Assembly (NCBI GenBank): GCA_021234595.1
Contig: CM037855.1
Coordinates: forward strand, 63,974,151-64,038,150
Reading direction: 5' to 3'
DNA: 64,000 nt
DNA from: Delia radicum
Lineage: Eukaryota; Arthropoda; Insecta; Diptera; Anthomyiidae
The notes beneath the pieces were generated by a model that ran no database searches, had not been told where the DNA came from, and worked only from the letters and a program-made list of their open reading frames with translations. Below, piece after piece: positions 32,961-43,229 of this stretch. Within the stretch, counting starts at the first letter, position 1; the number at the start of each line of letters is the position of its first letter. A program made the translations under genes and the position numbers.

Positions 32961-33974
32961 TTATCAGCTGAAATGGTTTTGAATTGATAATGGGATTTTA
33001 GTAGTATTGCCTGCCATCCAGGTTTTATAAATTTATAAATTACAGTATATTCAAATTGAGAGTTTTTTGAATCGGATAACGATATTAAAAAGGTATCGGT
33101 GGCCAACATTGCAAGTAATATTAACCTTAGTAAATTTTTAATAGCTAATGATATTGCCGAAAATATATAAAACACACTAACAAAAACATTTTTTCAGGTC
33201 TCTTGGATAAGGAAAAAGGATTACCATTTATTGACCGTTGGTTTAACAACATATAGCAGTGACGAGAGATTCAGTGCAACACACCTCAAACATTCAGAGG
33301 TAATACTTATTTTAGAAAATATATCAATAAAATCTTTGTTCATATCAATTATGCAGGCAGCCAAAGTCTTATAATATGTTTCCACTTACGTGTTTTGAGC
33401 AAAACATGTTTTTATTTCCAAACCCCTTTAGTGGAAACGTACCCTTATAATACCCTTATGTATCGTGCTGTCTTGTTATCATAACAGTTATTAAACTGAA
33501 TAAACTTATGGCTCATTAAAAAATTAAGAGCGTGTCCCTATTTCGTGCAAAACTGGGGGAATATTACCGAAGTGCTTAGTAATTATACAACTACAAAAAT
33601 CTAGGGGGACGTTTATCAAAAAAAAATGTATAATATTACCAAGTAAAGTAGAAGCGTTTCAACTAATAACTACTATTTCTATGACAATGATTTGCAGAAA
33701 TGTATAATGACTTAACTACAAAATCTTGGCAAATCTTCCTTTTTTATTTTAAGGTATTCGAGCAAAACATATTTATATTAAACAGTTCTACTTTGTTTGT
33801 ATAAAAATCCTTAATAGATTGTCCTATTTTTTGTATTTAAAATGCAGCTTTTCTTATTTTGATATAATAAAATTACAAGTTATTTATGAAATATTAAAGA
33901 AAAACATTAGAGTATTTTTAATTAATTTTTAAATCCTTTTTTACATTTTTGTATTGAAAAATATTATACCGCGC
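32961..33974. other. AT-rich stretch without a gene
   Basis: A short inverted pair GTTTCCACT (about 33378) and AGTGGAAAC (about 33431) may mark a small foldback repeat. Nothing else. Confidence 0.35.
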
Positions 33975-34727
33975 CTGGTCTATAATTTAACCATGAATCG
34001 ACTTACAAACGAACAACGCTTACAGATTACTGAATTTTATTATCAAAATTCATGCTTGGTTAAGAAAGTGCATCGTGCACTTCTTCAAAATTGGGTGAAC
34101 TCTGAGGCGGCTATTCGAGTCTTGTGACTAAATTTCGCACCAAATTTACATTATTGGACATAGAACCACCAACACGCATACGTAGAGTACGGTCAGAAGA
34201 AAATATCGGAGCTGTACCCGCCAGTGTTGTTGATGACCGTGAATTATCGATTCGGCGCCGTTCGCAGCAATTGGGCCCCTGTTACTCCACTACTTGGAAA
34301 ATTTTGCGGAAGGATTTGGGTGTAAAACCTTTTAAAATATAGCTGGTGCAAGAATTGAAGCCACACGACCTATTACAACGGCTAACTTTTGGTGAATGCG
34401 AACTGGCAAAGATGGATGAAGATCTATGTAAGGCTTATGTCTATAGGGAAAAGCCCGCAACGGTTGACGCACTGGAAGCCTATATTGAAGAATTTATTCG
34501 TGAGATACCGGCCGATATGTTGGAGAGAGTATGCCAAAATGGGTACCCAGCGTATAAACCATTTGAGGCGTAGCCGCGGTCAACATTTATATGAAATAAT
34601 CTTTATACATTGAATTATATACATATGTAGATCGTTCTATCGACTCAAATAAAGATTTTATAGATTTCTCTAAATTTGATGTATGTTTTTTTAAATCAAA
34701 TCCGAAAGCTCTTAAAAAATCACCTTT
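33975..34727 (+). pseudogene. Deleted mariner-type transposon, sister of 18536-20002
   Basis: Starts within the 5' UTR-like TGGTCTATAATTTAACC followed by ATGAATCGACTTACAAACG, as at 18621. Reads EENIGAVPASVVDDREL and TTWKILRKDLGVKPF, then jumps at about 34431 from the DNA-binding domain to VYREKPATVDALEAYIEEF and the C-terminus, a ~680-bp internal deletion removing the catalytic core. The right inverted repeat AGCTCTTAAAAAATCACC survives; the left one is lost. Confidence 0.82.
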
Positions 34728-34803
34728 TTTGCCATTTTGACTTTGTTTGCATCTTATTTTATTATTCATGAAAAAACTTTTCTAGCTTTTAACATGAAAT
34801 TAC

Positions 34804-35189
34804 TAGTGTCCGACCGAACAGTTCGGCCAAAAAACTATATTTTGTCGGTGTTTGATATCTAGAGGCAATGATGCCAAATTTTGGTATTGGAAACATGTTT
34901 GTTGAGCCGATTTAATTCGATTTTGTGTATTAAATTTAAGAGAAGAGCCGAAGTTTAGCTATAAAGTTAAAAGTTCGGCCGCCGAACTATTTTCAATTTG
35001 GCCGAACTTTCTGAGGCCGAACAGTGAATTCATTGCTTAACTAAAGACTTTTCTTCCAATTTGACACTCAAAATAGCATCTAATCAGTCCAATAAACATT
35101 TTTCCATCCGCCAAATTTGTCCATAATGCTTTAAAATACCGAATACAGACCAAATGCATTTTCTGGCCGAACTGTTCGGTCGGACACTA
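34804..35189. mobile_element. 386-bp hAT-like MITE with perfect inverted repeats
   Basis: Ends TAGTGTCCGACCGAACAGTT (continuing CGGCCA) and its exact complement. GAAATTAC flanks both sides (34796-34803 and 35190-35197), a perfect 8-bp target duplication. TTCGGCC/GGCCGAA motifs recur inside (near 34977, 35000, 35018), perhaps transposase-binding subterminal repeats. No coding capacity. Confidence 0.9.
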
Positions 35190-35197
35190 GAAATTAC

Positions 35198-37799
35198 CTA
35201 TTATCTGCTACACAGTGTCCACCTAGATATAAACGTTGATATTTTTCTGTCAGCAAACTTAAGAGAATATTATATTACGTGTGGACCACATTTTACTGTT
35301 ACTGTTAGTATTATATCTGATATCAAAAGACATTTCTGAAACATAAGCTGACACACACATACACAAAAGATTGTAAACAAAAAAAAAAAATAAATAAAAG
35401 TTAAACGCTTAAAAATAAAAAAAAAAAAAACCCGCAGAAAAAGTTTATTAAAAATTGTTTAATTTATAGTTATTTTTGAATCGCATAATTGAAAGAATAA
35501 ACGGACGTCTTTACTCAACGGGAGACAGAAAATTATGAAAAGACATGATATAAATATGAATACGTGTTCTCCATTCTAAACATTAGGAGATATTTTAATT
35601 CCGCTATTCTGTTGGCGTTCTCGCACCTATTATATAAAATTTAATATCTTATGTGGACACCGTGTTATGTTAGTCCAAATTTATTCTCTTACATTTTACC
35701 AAGTAATGGCTGATTAAAATGTGTACACAAAATGTTAGAGCTGTTCAATATAAGTTTGACATTTTGCAAAGAATTAGCATTATAAGAACAGTTGTATAAA
35801 TGGATAAAAATGTGAAGTAATATTTCATAATGTGTGAAATGACTTGTAACGTGGGACGAAGTTTAGGAAAATTGTACAAATACAAATATAAAATTAACAC
35901 AATGGGATGTATAACTTAAATAAAATTTGATAAAATTCACAGAATTTGAATGAAACAAATTTTACTAAGTATGCTTTCATCGTATGCATTCTGGAAATGT
36001 TTTGTGTGTAAGTGTATTAAGAACCATACGTGCACGTAAAATTACAAATAGTATGTACTTTATTTTTTCAAATGACAGAAAAAGATTCATGTTACTATAT
36101 TATACTATGGTTATAGCCACCAATCATTGTTACCACTAGCAAAACAAAAAATTAATCATTCGTTGGGCAAAAATTATCCAAAGCTATATGAAATTACACA
36201 AAAAATTATAAAAAAAAGACTTTTATGTAATTTTTATAATAAAAAACTTATAGATATATATTTAAGGCCGTTTGGCCACCTCTTCTGCCTTAATAAAATT
36301 TTTTCCTGATTAATGGCCAGCATACGATAACTTATTCTTTCTCATGTTCACACGCAAAATATAAACCAGTGTAATGAATATCGAAGTCAACTTGGTAATC
36401 TTTTTTTTATATAAAGCTGTTAGAAATTGCGTAAGTCAAGTATAAATCACCGCAGTCCAAGTATAAATAACATATATCATTTTTTTTTTGTATAATTACA
36501 AAGATATATTTGTTGATGATAAGTACTACTGTAGTTTAAAATATTTCACTTCGTTCGTTCTTAAATTTATAAAATTTTGTAGCTTACCTAAGGTTTTTTT
36601 TTACAACTTTCTTAAGTAAAATATTAAAACTACCAAAGCTTCTGTTAAATAAGATACCAAATGGTTAACTTGACTGACATACAAAAGAAAACTATAAAAC
36701 TTGACTGTGAACTGCTTCCCAAAAACGAAAAGGTTAAACGGAAAGCAAAATAGAAATAAAAAAAAAATCAAATTAAGAATTAAATTTTTTTATTAAATTA
36801 CACTATTAAAAGGTGTAGGAGCTAGTTGAAATTGGTATGTATTTGTGTTAAAAAAAATGACGTTGCTTTTAATGAATTTTTATTTTATTGGCTTTCCTTT
36901 TAGGCTTTTCTTGAAGACGTCGTCTGGAACTGTCAGCCACCAGTACCATTGTCTGTTCCATTAATATGGTTCGTTTTTGTGAAATGTGTTGCTTTGTAAG
37001 TTTATTAGTTTTTAAAACAATTATTTCGTATATATTTGTTTCTACAAATATCATAAATAAACACATATTATTATTATTATCATTGCAAAAATATCAAAAA
37101 ATATAACATATATAAATAAAAATGTATAAAATGAACTAAACTAAATTGGTCGAGTTAACACAGTATATACAAAGTAACTTCACAAAAAACAACGCATGGA
37201 AAGTTTACAAATTTTCTAAAGTATAAATGTCCGTAGTTTTATTTTATAACTGTTTGCCGATGTTGTTTGTTAACTTATAGAAAAACTTTAATCTATGCTA
37301 AAAATACGAAAATAATGCCAAAACAACAACAACTTTCGTAAAATGAACAAATATTGGTTTATTTTACGAAAGCTTTTTGGCCTTTATTGGTATTTTTATG
37401 CATGGATTATTATCAGTGTATTTAACTCCTACGCTATTTATCGTTGGCTTTACACTTTTTATTTCTTGAGCTCACGTATCGCCCTAATAAAAAATCCCAA
37501 TTACAGAATACCCAAATATAACCATTTTCCGCTTTTAATAGGTCTTGGCACGCAGGAAAAAAGTGGGTGTAATGTTGATCAAGTTTAAGTAATTTACTGT
37601 CAATTTGCAAGGATTTTCCAATTGAAATGTTATTGCGCCTTTGTGTCAAATTGACACGAACGACGTATGCGTGTTCACAAGCTCTGGGGAACACACTTCT
37701 TTTACCTGATTTTTTTATCTTTAAATTAGAATTAAAAATAGAATTATAACAAGTGCAATCATTTAAATATAATTATAACAAGTGGAAGCATTAAAGTCC
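35198..37799. other. 2.6 kb AT-rich DNA without a recognised gene
   Basis: Several frames of 60-86 codons (35154-35339, 36127-36309, 36869-37066, 37343-37694) lack recognisable motifs and are mostly low-complexity. A-rich runs at 35378-35432. I see no splice-supported gene. Confidence 0.45.
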
Positions 37800-38582
37800 G
37801 ATGTGCTGAATTTGATATAAAAAAATAGTGAACTAATTCTTTCGCCTGGTTTATGCCCTAATATAACTTCGTTGTCTTTTATTATTTCCCTGAGTTGTTT
37901 ATTTTCTGTAAGTTTAGGGATGTAAGGAAGGCTATAGAGTTTGGCGTTGCCAGATGTGTTGTCGGTAGCGTTTCGCCGTGCATCTTTGTTCCTTTGTCGA
38001 TTAAATTGTTTATTATATGTCGTGGATAGTTGTTTTTCGTTAAGATGTCTGTTATTTTATTAATATTTTTTGTCTTAAATTTGTTTTCACTCAATTGCAT
38101 AGCTTTTGTAATTAAGTTAATTGCCGTATTTATCTTTTGTCCCATATGTTGTAGTTTATAATTCGTTCAGAAACAATTGATTTTGTATACCAATCTGCTG
38201 TAATTTTATTATTTGCTCTATACATTTCCATGTCTAAATACGGGATGGCATTATTTTCCTCTTTTTCCATTGTAAATTTTAATTTTGTGTGATAACTGTT
38301 CATTATTTTCAAAATTATATCTTCGTCCTTTCGTTTCATTACAGCATATAAATCGTCTACGTATTTCGATAAGGGTTTAATTTGCACATTGTTGTTTCGT
38401 AATTCTTCGGAGGTTTCGTCAAGTAGGGTATCCAGGACAATGTCCGCTATGGTCGGTGACAGCGGGTTCCCCATAGGCATTCCATATGTTTGGTTGTAGA
38501 GTTTTTCATAATACATAAGTAGTATAGATATGCGGGTTCTGCTCCAGAGAAAGATACATTTTTGAGAAAGATAAATTTCCAT
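37800..38582 (-). pseudogene. Penelope-like element reverse transcriptase fragment
   Basis: Minus-strand frame NQTYGMPMGNPLSPTIADIV (about 38500-38440) is RT motif 4/5 typical of Penelope-like elements, followed by LSKYVDDLYAVM (VDD catalytic pair), LKFTMEKEENNAIPYLDMEM and WYTKSIVSERIINYN. After a frameshift at about 38140, INTAINLITKAMQLSENKF and NNYPRHIINNLI continue; a further frameshift leads to YSLPYIPKLTENKQLR near 37900. The upstream half of the RT and the GIY-YIG endonuclease are absent. Two frame breaks at least. Confidence 0.85.
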
Positions 38583-38602
38583 GTGGAAAAAATATTTTGC
38601 AT

Positions 38603-38926
38603 TTTGAAAACTTTTTTAGCCTTATGGAAAAAATACATTGCATTATTTTAATTTTTTTATGATAATACTGTAATTGTTTAAGTTTAATTTTAAATACGTT
38701 TTTAAAACACACAATATTTTTTTTAACATTATTTTTCCATGTGCTGTTAAAAAGACTTGTTCTTGTTGCAATGGTATGCTTTTCTGTAATAAAATAAAAA
38801 TAAAATAAATAAATTTTTTAAAACTTTTTTAGCCTTATGGGAAAAATACATGCACCTTAAGATGCTTATACTTGCATTTTTTTTTACAAAACTTTTTTAG
38901 CCTTATGGAAAAAATACATACACTTA
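38603..38926. repeat. Three scattered copies of a 35-bp motif
   Basis: AACTTTTTTAGCCTTATGG followed by AAAAATACAT occurs at about 38608, 38823 and 38890. Non-coding; spacing 215 and 67 bases. Confidence 0.7.
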
Positions 38927-39106
38927 ATATAGAGGTACTTATATATCAAGCTGCATTTAATTTAACTTGCGTTAAATATTTTTGTTTTTATCTTTGCTAG
39001 CGGATATACATACAAACATACATATATTGTACGGACATTTAGTTTTTTCTTTCATAAATTAGGTGTTTTTTTTTTTTGTCAAGATCACTGACTTTTTATT
39101 TCATGT

Positions 39107-39173
39107 TGAGTATGGTCAAGATTAATTGTTTAAAAAATGTATGAAGAAAGAAAATATTGATTTTGTGTGATTT
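39107..39173 (+). promoter_or_regulatory. Shared upstream block, copy 1
   Basis: GAGTATGGTCAAGATTAA and the following AAGAAAGAAAAT-TGATTTTG resemble 40114-40175. Each block precedes a plus-strand gene of the putative Polinton. Could be a common promoter or only a duplicated repeat. Confidence 0.35.
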
Positions 39174-39318
39174 TAAATTTTATATGATTAAAAAAAATTA
39201 TATATAAAAGGAAAATTTATACTAAAGATTTTATTTATAAAATTCATCAGGTGAAATAAACGGACAAAGTTGTTCTTCAATTTGTAATAAACTTTTCCGC
39301 TCTATTCACAATACTTCA

Positions 39319-39700
39319 AATGGTATGATAAAAAAAATTATCTTATAGGTTTTTAAATTTCTATTAAATTTTATCCTTTTTTATTTTATTTTTTTACTTA
39401 TAGAATTATCAGGAAATCATTAATGTAGGTTTCTGCATCAAACCTGAATATGTAAAAATTGATGATTTGTTGCAAAATGAAGAATTTGAAATATTTGAAT
39501 GGAAGGATAGTAATTATGGATCCAAAGTTGCTGTGTATTTGGAAAATAACACATGGTTTTATTTACCAGCAAGAATGAATAAATCCCTAACAATTCAAGA
39601 CCCCTATTTAACCATGATGAATAATAAGAAATGGAGAATTACTTTTAAGGGACGAATTTCACCTAACGGATTAGCTATTTTCGAATTAAAATATGATTAA
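39319..39700 (+). CDS. Small hypothetical protein, probably two exons; Polinton-associated family
   Basis: Proposed exon 1 is just ATG at 39319-39321, followed by GTATGATAAA; a polypyrimidine stretch and TTATAG end the intron at about 39403, and exon 2 opens NYQEIINVGFCIKPEYVKI. The protein (about 98 residues) contains GSKVAVYLENNTWFYLPARM and WRITFKGRI before ELKYD stop. I recognise the pattern (a short protein with YG-x-V and FLP-R motifs) from many insect and cnidarian repeat loci near polymerase B genes; its function is unknown to me. The frame from 39467 is certainly open; the splice model is inferred. No disabling lesion seen. Confidence 0.5.
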
Positions 39701-40113
39701 ATTTTTTATATTTGATATGTTATATTATTATACATACTTTTTCAAAAATTATTAAAGGCATTATTATTATTATTATTATTATTTAATCTTAAAAATTCTT
39801 TAAACAGATTTAATAATTGTTAAAAGTTATATTTTAACATTTAAAACATTATACATGTAACATTATAATTTTAATTAAATCTAAACACAAATAAAGAAAA
39901 ACACAATTTTTATATTAAAAATAATTAGAGTTTTATTAATTTCATATTGCATAACCGGATGTAAGGTAGACAGACATACTATTAATAAAATTATAAAGAA
40001 AATGCAAGTAAGCAATTTCTATTCTATATTTTTATTTTATACAATTTTTTTTTGGTTTTTTTTTTATTTTGTAAGCACATTGACCTTTTAGAACTTTAAA
40101 ACTTTAGAAACAT

Positions 40114-40175
40114 TAAGTATGGTCAAGAGTAAGTATTACCAAAATGTATTTAGAAAGAAAATGTGATTTTGAGCA
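40114..40175 (+). promoter_or_regulatory. Shared upstream block, copy 2
   Basis: AAGTATGGTCAAGAGTAA with TAGAAAGAAAATGTGATTTTG 80-135 bases before the ATG at 40252. See 39107-39173. Confidence 0.35.
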
Positions 40176-40251
40176 ATTAGAATTTTTATACATTTAATTG
40201 TTTTTGAAACTTTGTTCAGTAAACATCAAAATTTTAATTAAAATCAAAGAA

Positions 40252-41168
40252 ATGGAGTGTTACATTTGCAATAAGTCCTTTTCAACAAAAGGTAACTTAA
40301 AAATGCATATTAATACAAAACATAGTGAAAATATAAAAGTTGAATGTAGTATGTGTAAAAAATTATTTACTACAAAATACAACCTTAAAAGACATCAAAC
40401 AAATTGCGAAGGTGATAAAAAAATTGAGGCTGGCAGTCTTAAAAGACACATAATTAATCATGATATCAACAATATAAAAAAACCGCGCATATCTAACTAT
40501 GATAATGAAACTACTTGCCAAAGGGACGTTACAATTGAGGCTGGTTCGTCATCAAGTGTTTATAAAAAATGTGATGTATGTAAAACAGATATTGCGGAAC
40601 GGAATTGGAGTCTCCATATAAGTTCACAATCACACCAAAAAAAAATTAAAACTGAAAATATATTTGAAACCAAAAGCTGCATAAATATTAAAACAATATA
40701 TCCTGGTTTTAAAAATAGAATTAAAACATTAGTCTATGAAATCCAGGGCGAGGGAAATTTGTTAGCAGAAAAATTTATGAACAATGCTTTAGAAAATTTA
40801 CCCCCAATCATGGAATCAGAACTTGAATCTCATATAGCAATTAAGTTAAACATTAGACTTTTTGCGTTTTATATACATGTTAATAAAAAAGATGAGGATA
40901 TATCTGAAATTGAATTGAAACAATTTCAATCAAAAATTATTGCAGTCTTTAATGTAAAAGAATTTATAGAGGAGTCCAAAAGGAAAATTTAAATAATTTT
41001 AAAATAGATGGATTAATTCCAGGAAAGGGACAGTGATTTTGCTTTGATGTCTGTAAAATGTATAAAAATAAATATAAATAAATACCCCCAAAAGGTCAAC
41101 ATATATTCCATTACCCCTAAAACTTGAAATCAAACATGCAGGTACAAACGTGAAAAACAACGATGTAT
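40252..41168 (+). pseudogene. C2H2 zinc-finger protein with polymerase-associated N-terminal domain (Polinton DNA polymerase N-terminus?)
   Basis: Start chosen at the ATG of ECYICNKSFSTKGNLKMH, which opens the first C2H2 finger; a second (CSMCKKLFTTKYNLKRH) and a degenerate CDVCKTDIAERNWSLH follow. Next comes FKNRIKTLVYEIQGEGN and FYIHVNK, resembling the domain that precedes polymerase B in repeat-encoded insect proteins. The frame stops at 40992, but two other frames continue with DFALMSVKCIKINI and HAGTNVKNND up to 41168, where retrotransposon B begins. I infer that this is the N-terminal part of the polymerase gene continued at 54127. Nuclear DNA-binding role likely; exact function unknown. 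Confidence 0.6.
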
Positions 41169-42322
41169 GTTTTTTTTTTTTTGCAATTCAATTTTATTAA
41201 AAGCCATTTAATATTACATTATTTAATTAAATCAAATCCCACGAAGCCATTTGGCTTGTCTGTAGGATGTAAAACTCATTTAAAAATATAAATAAAAATA
41301 GTTTTAATAGGTATAATACGTTTTTTTTCAAATAATTCATTAAACATGTATAACTTCATTGCGATGCTGTGAAATGTTCCTTTATAGCTTTTTTTCTTCT
41401 ATTCATGTTTGTGATATTTAAAAGGTTAATGGGCAGTTTGTTGAAAATGTTTGGCAATACAACGGCTAAGGAGTTTTTGCCGTAATTGTTTCGATGACGT
41501 TCCACTTTGAACCTTCCTTCAGCTCGAAGTCTCGTGTTATGTACATGGTCGATTACTTTCAGGAAACGAGGATCGTTAAAAAATTCATTAATTAAGGTTG
41601 TGCAATAAATACTGTTTACGTTCAGTATTTTTAGTTCACTGGCGATGTTGTTGTTGCTTGGCATTCGAGTGTTGATTCTGGTGTTATTTGGTATGTTGTT
41701 TGACATATCGTTGGTATTGTCTGGCATGTTGTTGTTGTTTTGTGTATTGTTGTCATTATTGGTGTTTGACGTATTGTTATTGTTGTTTACCGTAATGTTG
41801 TTTGATACATTGTAGGTGTTGTTTGAAAAAAAGTTGTAAGTACGTGTGATGGTGTTGTTGATGTTGCTATTTGTCGTTCTGTTATAGTTGTTTATCATGT
41901 TGTGATTAAGGTTGTTAAGCCTGTTGTTGGATGTATTGTTAGATATATTGCTGTTGTTGATGACGTTGTTATGTGATATGCTGGTACCTTCGTTAGAGGA
42001 GTTATTAATATTATTGTTGAGCGTGTTGTTGATCATGTTGTTGGGAATGTCAACGTAAATTTAGTAGTCTATAGTTCTATTGTGTTTTTGGTTTTTTAAA
42101 AGTATTTTCAAGATTTGGTTTTGTGTTTGTTGAAGTGACCTGCAGTGTGTTGCACTTCCCCATGCTGTTATTCCGTGTCTTATATAAGACTCGGAAAACG
42201 AAAAGTATGCTTGTTTAAGAACATTGAAAGTTGAACAGTTACTTAAATGGTAGAGACTATATGCTGTTCTGCGTAATTTTTTTCGTAGATGCTGTATATG
42301 GGTGAGCCATTTAAAGTTATCG
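41169..42322 (-). mobile_element. CR1-like retrotransposon B, 5' truncated
   Basis: The minus-strand end is a poly(A) run (41169-41182) preceded by AATAAA and the conserved hairpin AAGCCA/TGGCTT (41244-41257). Body encodes the last part of an RT. 5' truncation at about 42322 against the TAAATAAATAAATA tail of element C. Same family as 963-1336. Confidence 0.75.
41356..42322 (-). pseudogene. Element B reverse transcriptase C-terminus with Asn-rich tract
   Basis: Open on the minus strand from 42322 with a single TAA at 42061-42063. It begins WLTHIQHLRKKLRRTAYSLY and SYIRHGITAWGSATH, the RT thumb/connection region of CR1-type elements. It then enters about 120 residues dominated by Asn (NNNNNTSNTNNDNNTQ and similar), and ends with LINEFFNDPRFLKVIDHVHN and NIFNKLPINLLNI, the usual C-terminus. 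The Asn tract arises from expanded AAC/AAT/ATN codons on the coding strand and is not typical of the domain. RT core and endonuclease are missing. Confidence 0.75.
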
Positions 42323-42344
42323 TCTATTTATTTATTTACATCAG

Positions 42345-42977
42345 CTACAGTAGAAATACATCAGCTGGAAAACTAAATTTCGAAAAAATCAGAATAATAT
42401 AATAATATAATATAAATATATGAAGTAATAGATTAATATGTAATAAAATAAGTAATTAAAAACATACAAAACAAATAAAAATAAATTAATTTTAGGCAAA
42501 AATACAAATTTTTTATATATAAAAATATAAATTAAATATTAAAAAAAAAATTAAAAATAAAAAATTTAAAAATAAAAAAATAAAAAAACTAAAATAAAAA
42601 AAAATGTATATACAATAAAGGACAAACACAAGATTACAAATCAAATAGAAGAACAACATAAAAACAACACAGACAATAACTAAACAAACAAATTTACATA
42701 TAAAAAATAAAATAACAAACAAAATAAGGAACTGACAAACAGCCAGGTGCAAAAGCTGGAACACATCAAATAGACACACAACAAGCACAGGAACCCACAG
42801 CATGAAACAGCACAGGAGAAAAAACAGGAATAGACAGGCAGGAATTTATTAAATTAAACTGGAACAATGGATAAATAGGCAGACAACCATCACATGAAAT
42901 TAAACAGGAACAGACAGAGCAGGCAAGAATTAAATTGGAACAAAATGACAGAGCAGGCAGGAACAATTTGCAAAGTT
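42345..42977 (-). other. A-rich 3' region of element C
   Basis: Plus strand is strongly A-rich with ACAGGCAGGAA-type iterations near 42830-42965. Frames at 42513-42966 are Phe/Leu/Cys low-complexity and not called genes. Confidence 0.45.
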
Positions 42978-43197
42978 TTCTACAAAATACCTGGAGGCAG
43001 TCGGAAAATTCTCACACACAAAAGAAAATTCCGACACATCGCTACAGGCACAATATTAGGCAACAAAGGCCATAAAAAAAAGAAAACGTTTTATTTTCCC
43101 TAATAAATATCTGGAGGCAGTCGGAAGATTCTCACACACAAAAGAATAATCCGACACACCGCTACAGATACAGTAGTTGGCAACAGCGGAAATAAAA
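42978..43197 (-). repeat. 120-bp tandem duplication with hairpin, 3' region of element C
   Basis: CTGGAGGCAGTCGGAA occurs at 42991 and again at 43111; each copy continues with ATTCTCACACACAAAAGAA, CCGACAC and GCTACAG. Within each copy TCGGA...TCCGA segments can pair around the ACACACA loop; differences between the copies shift but keep a ~10-bp stem. Confidence 0.8.
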
Positions 43198-43229
43198 ATT
43201 TAAAGTTAAACCTCGCGTAATAATAACCG

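Noticed and set aside
37343..37694. Overlapping frames on both strands
   Set aside because: No motif, no splice support; could be chance in AT-rich DNA.
42513..42966. Cys/Phe/Leu-rich frames on the minus strand resembling membrane proteins
   Set aside because: They come from an A-rich plus-strand 3' region of a retrotransposon and are low-complexity without motifs.
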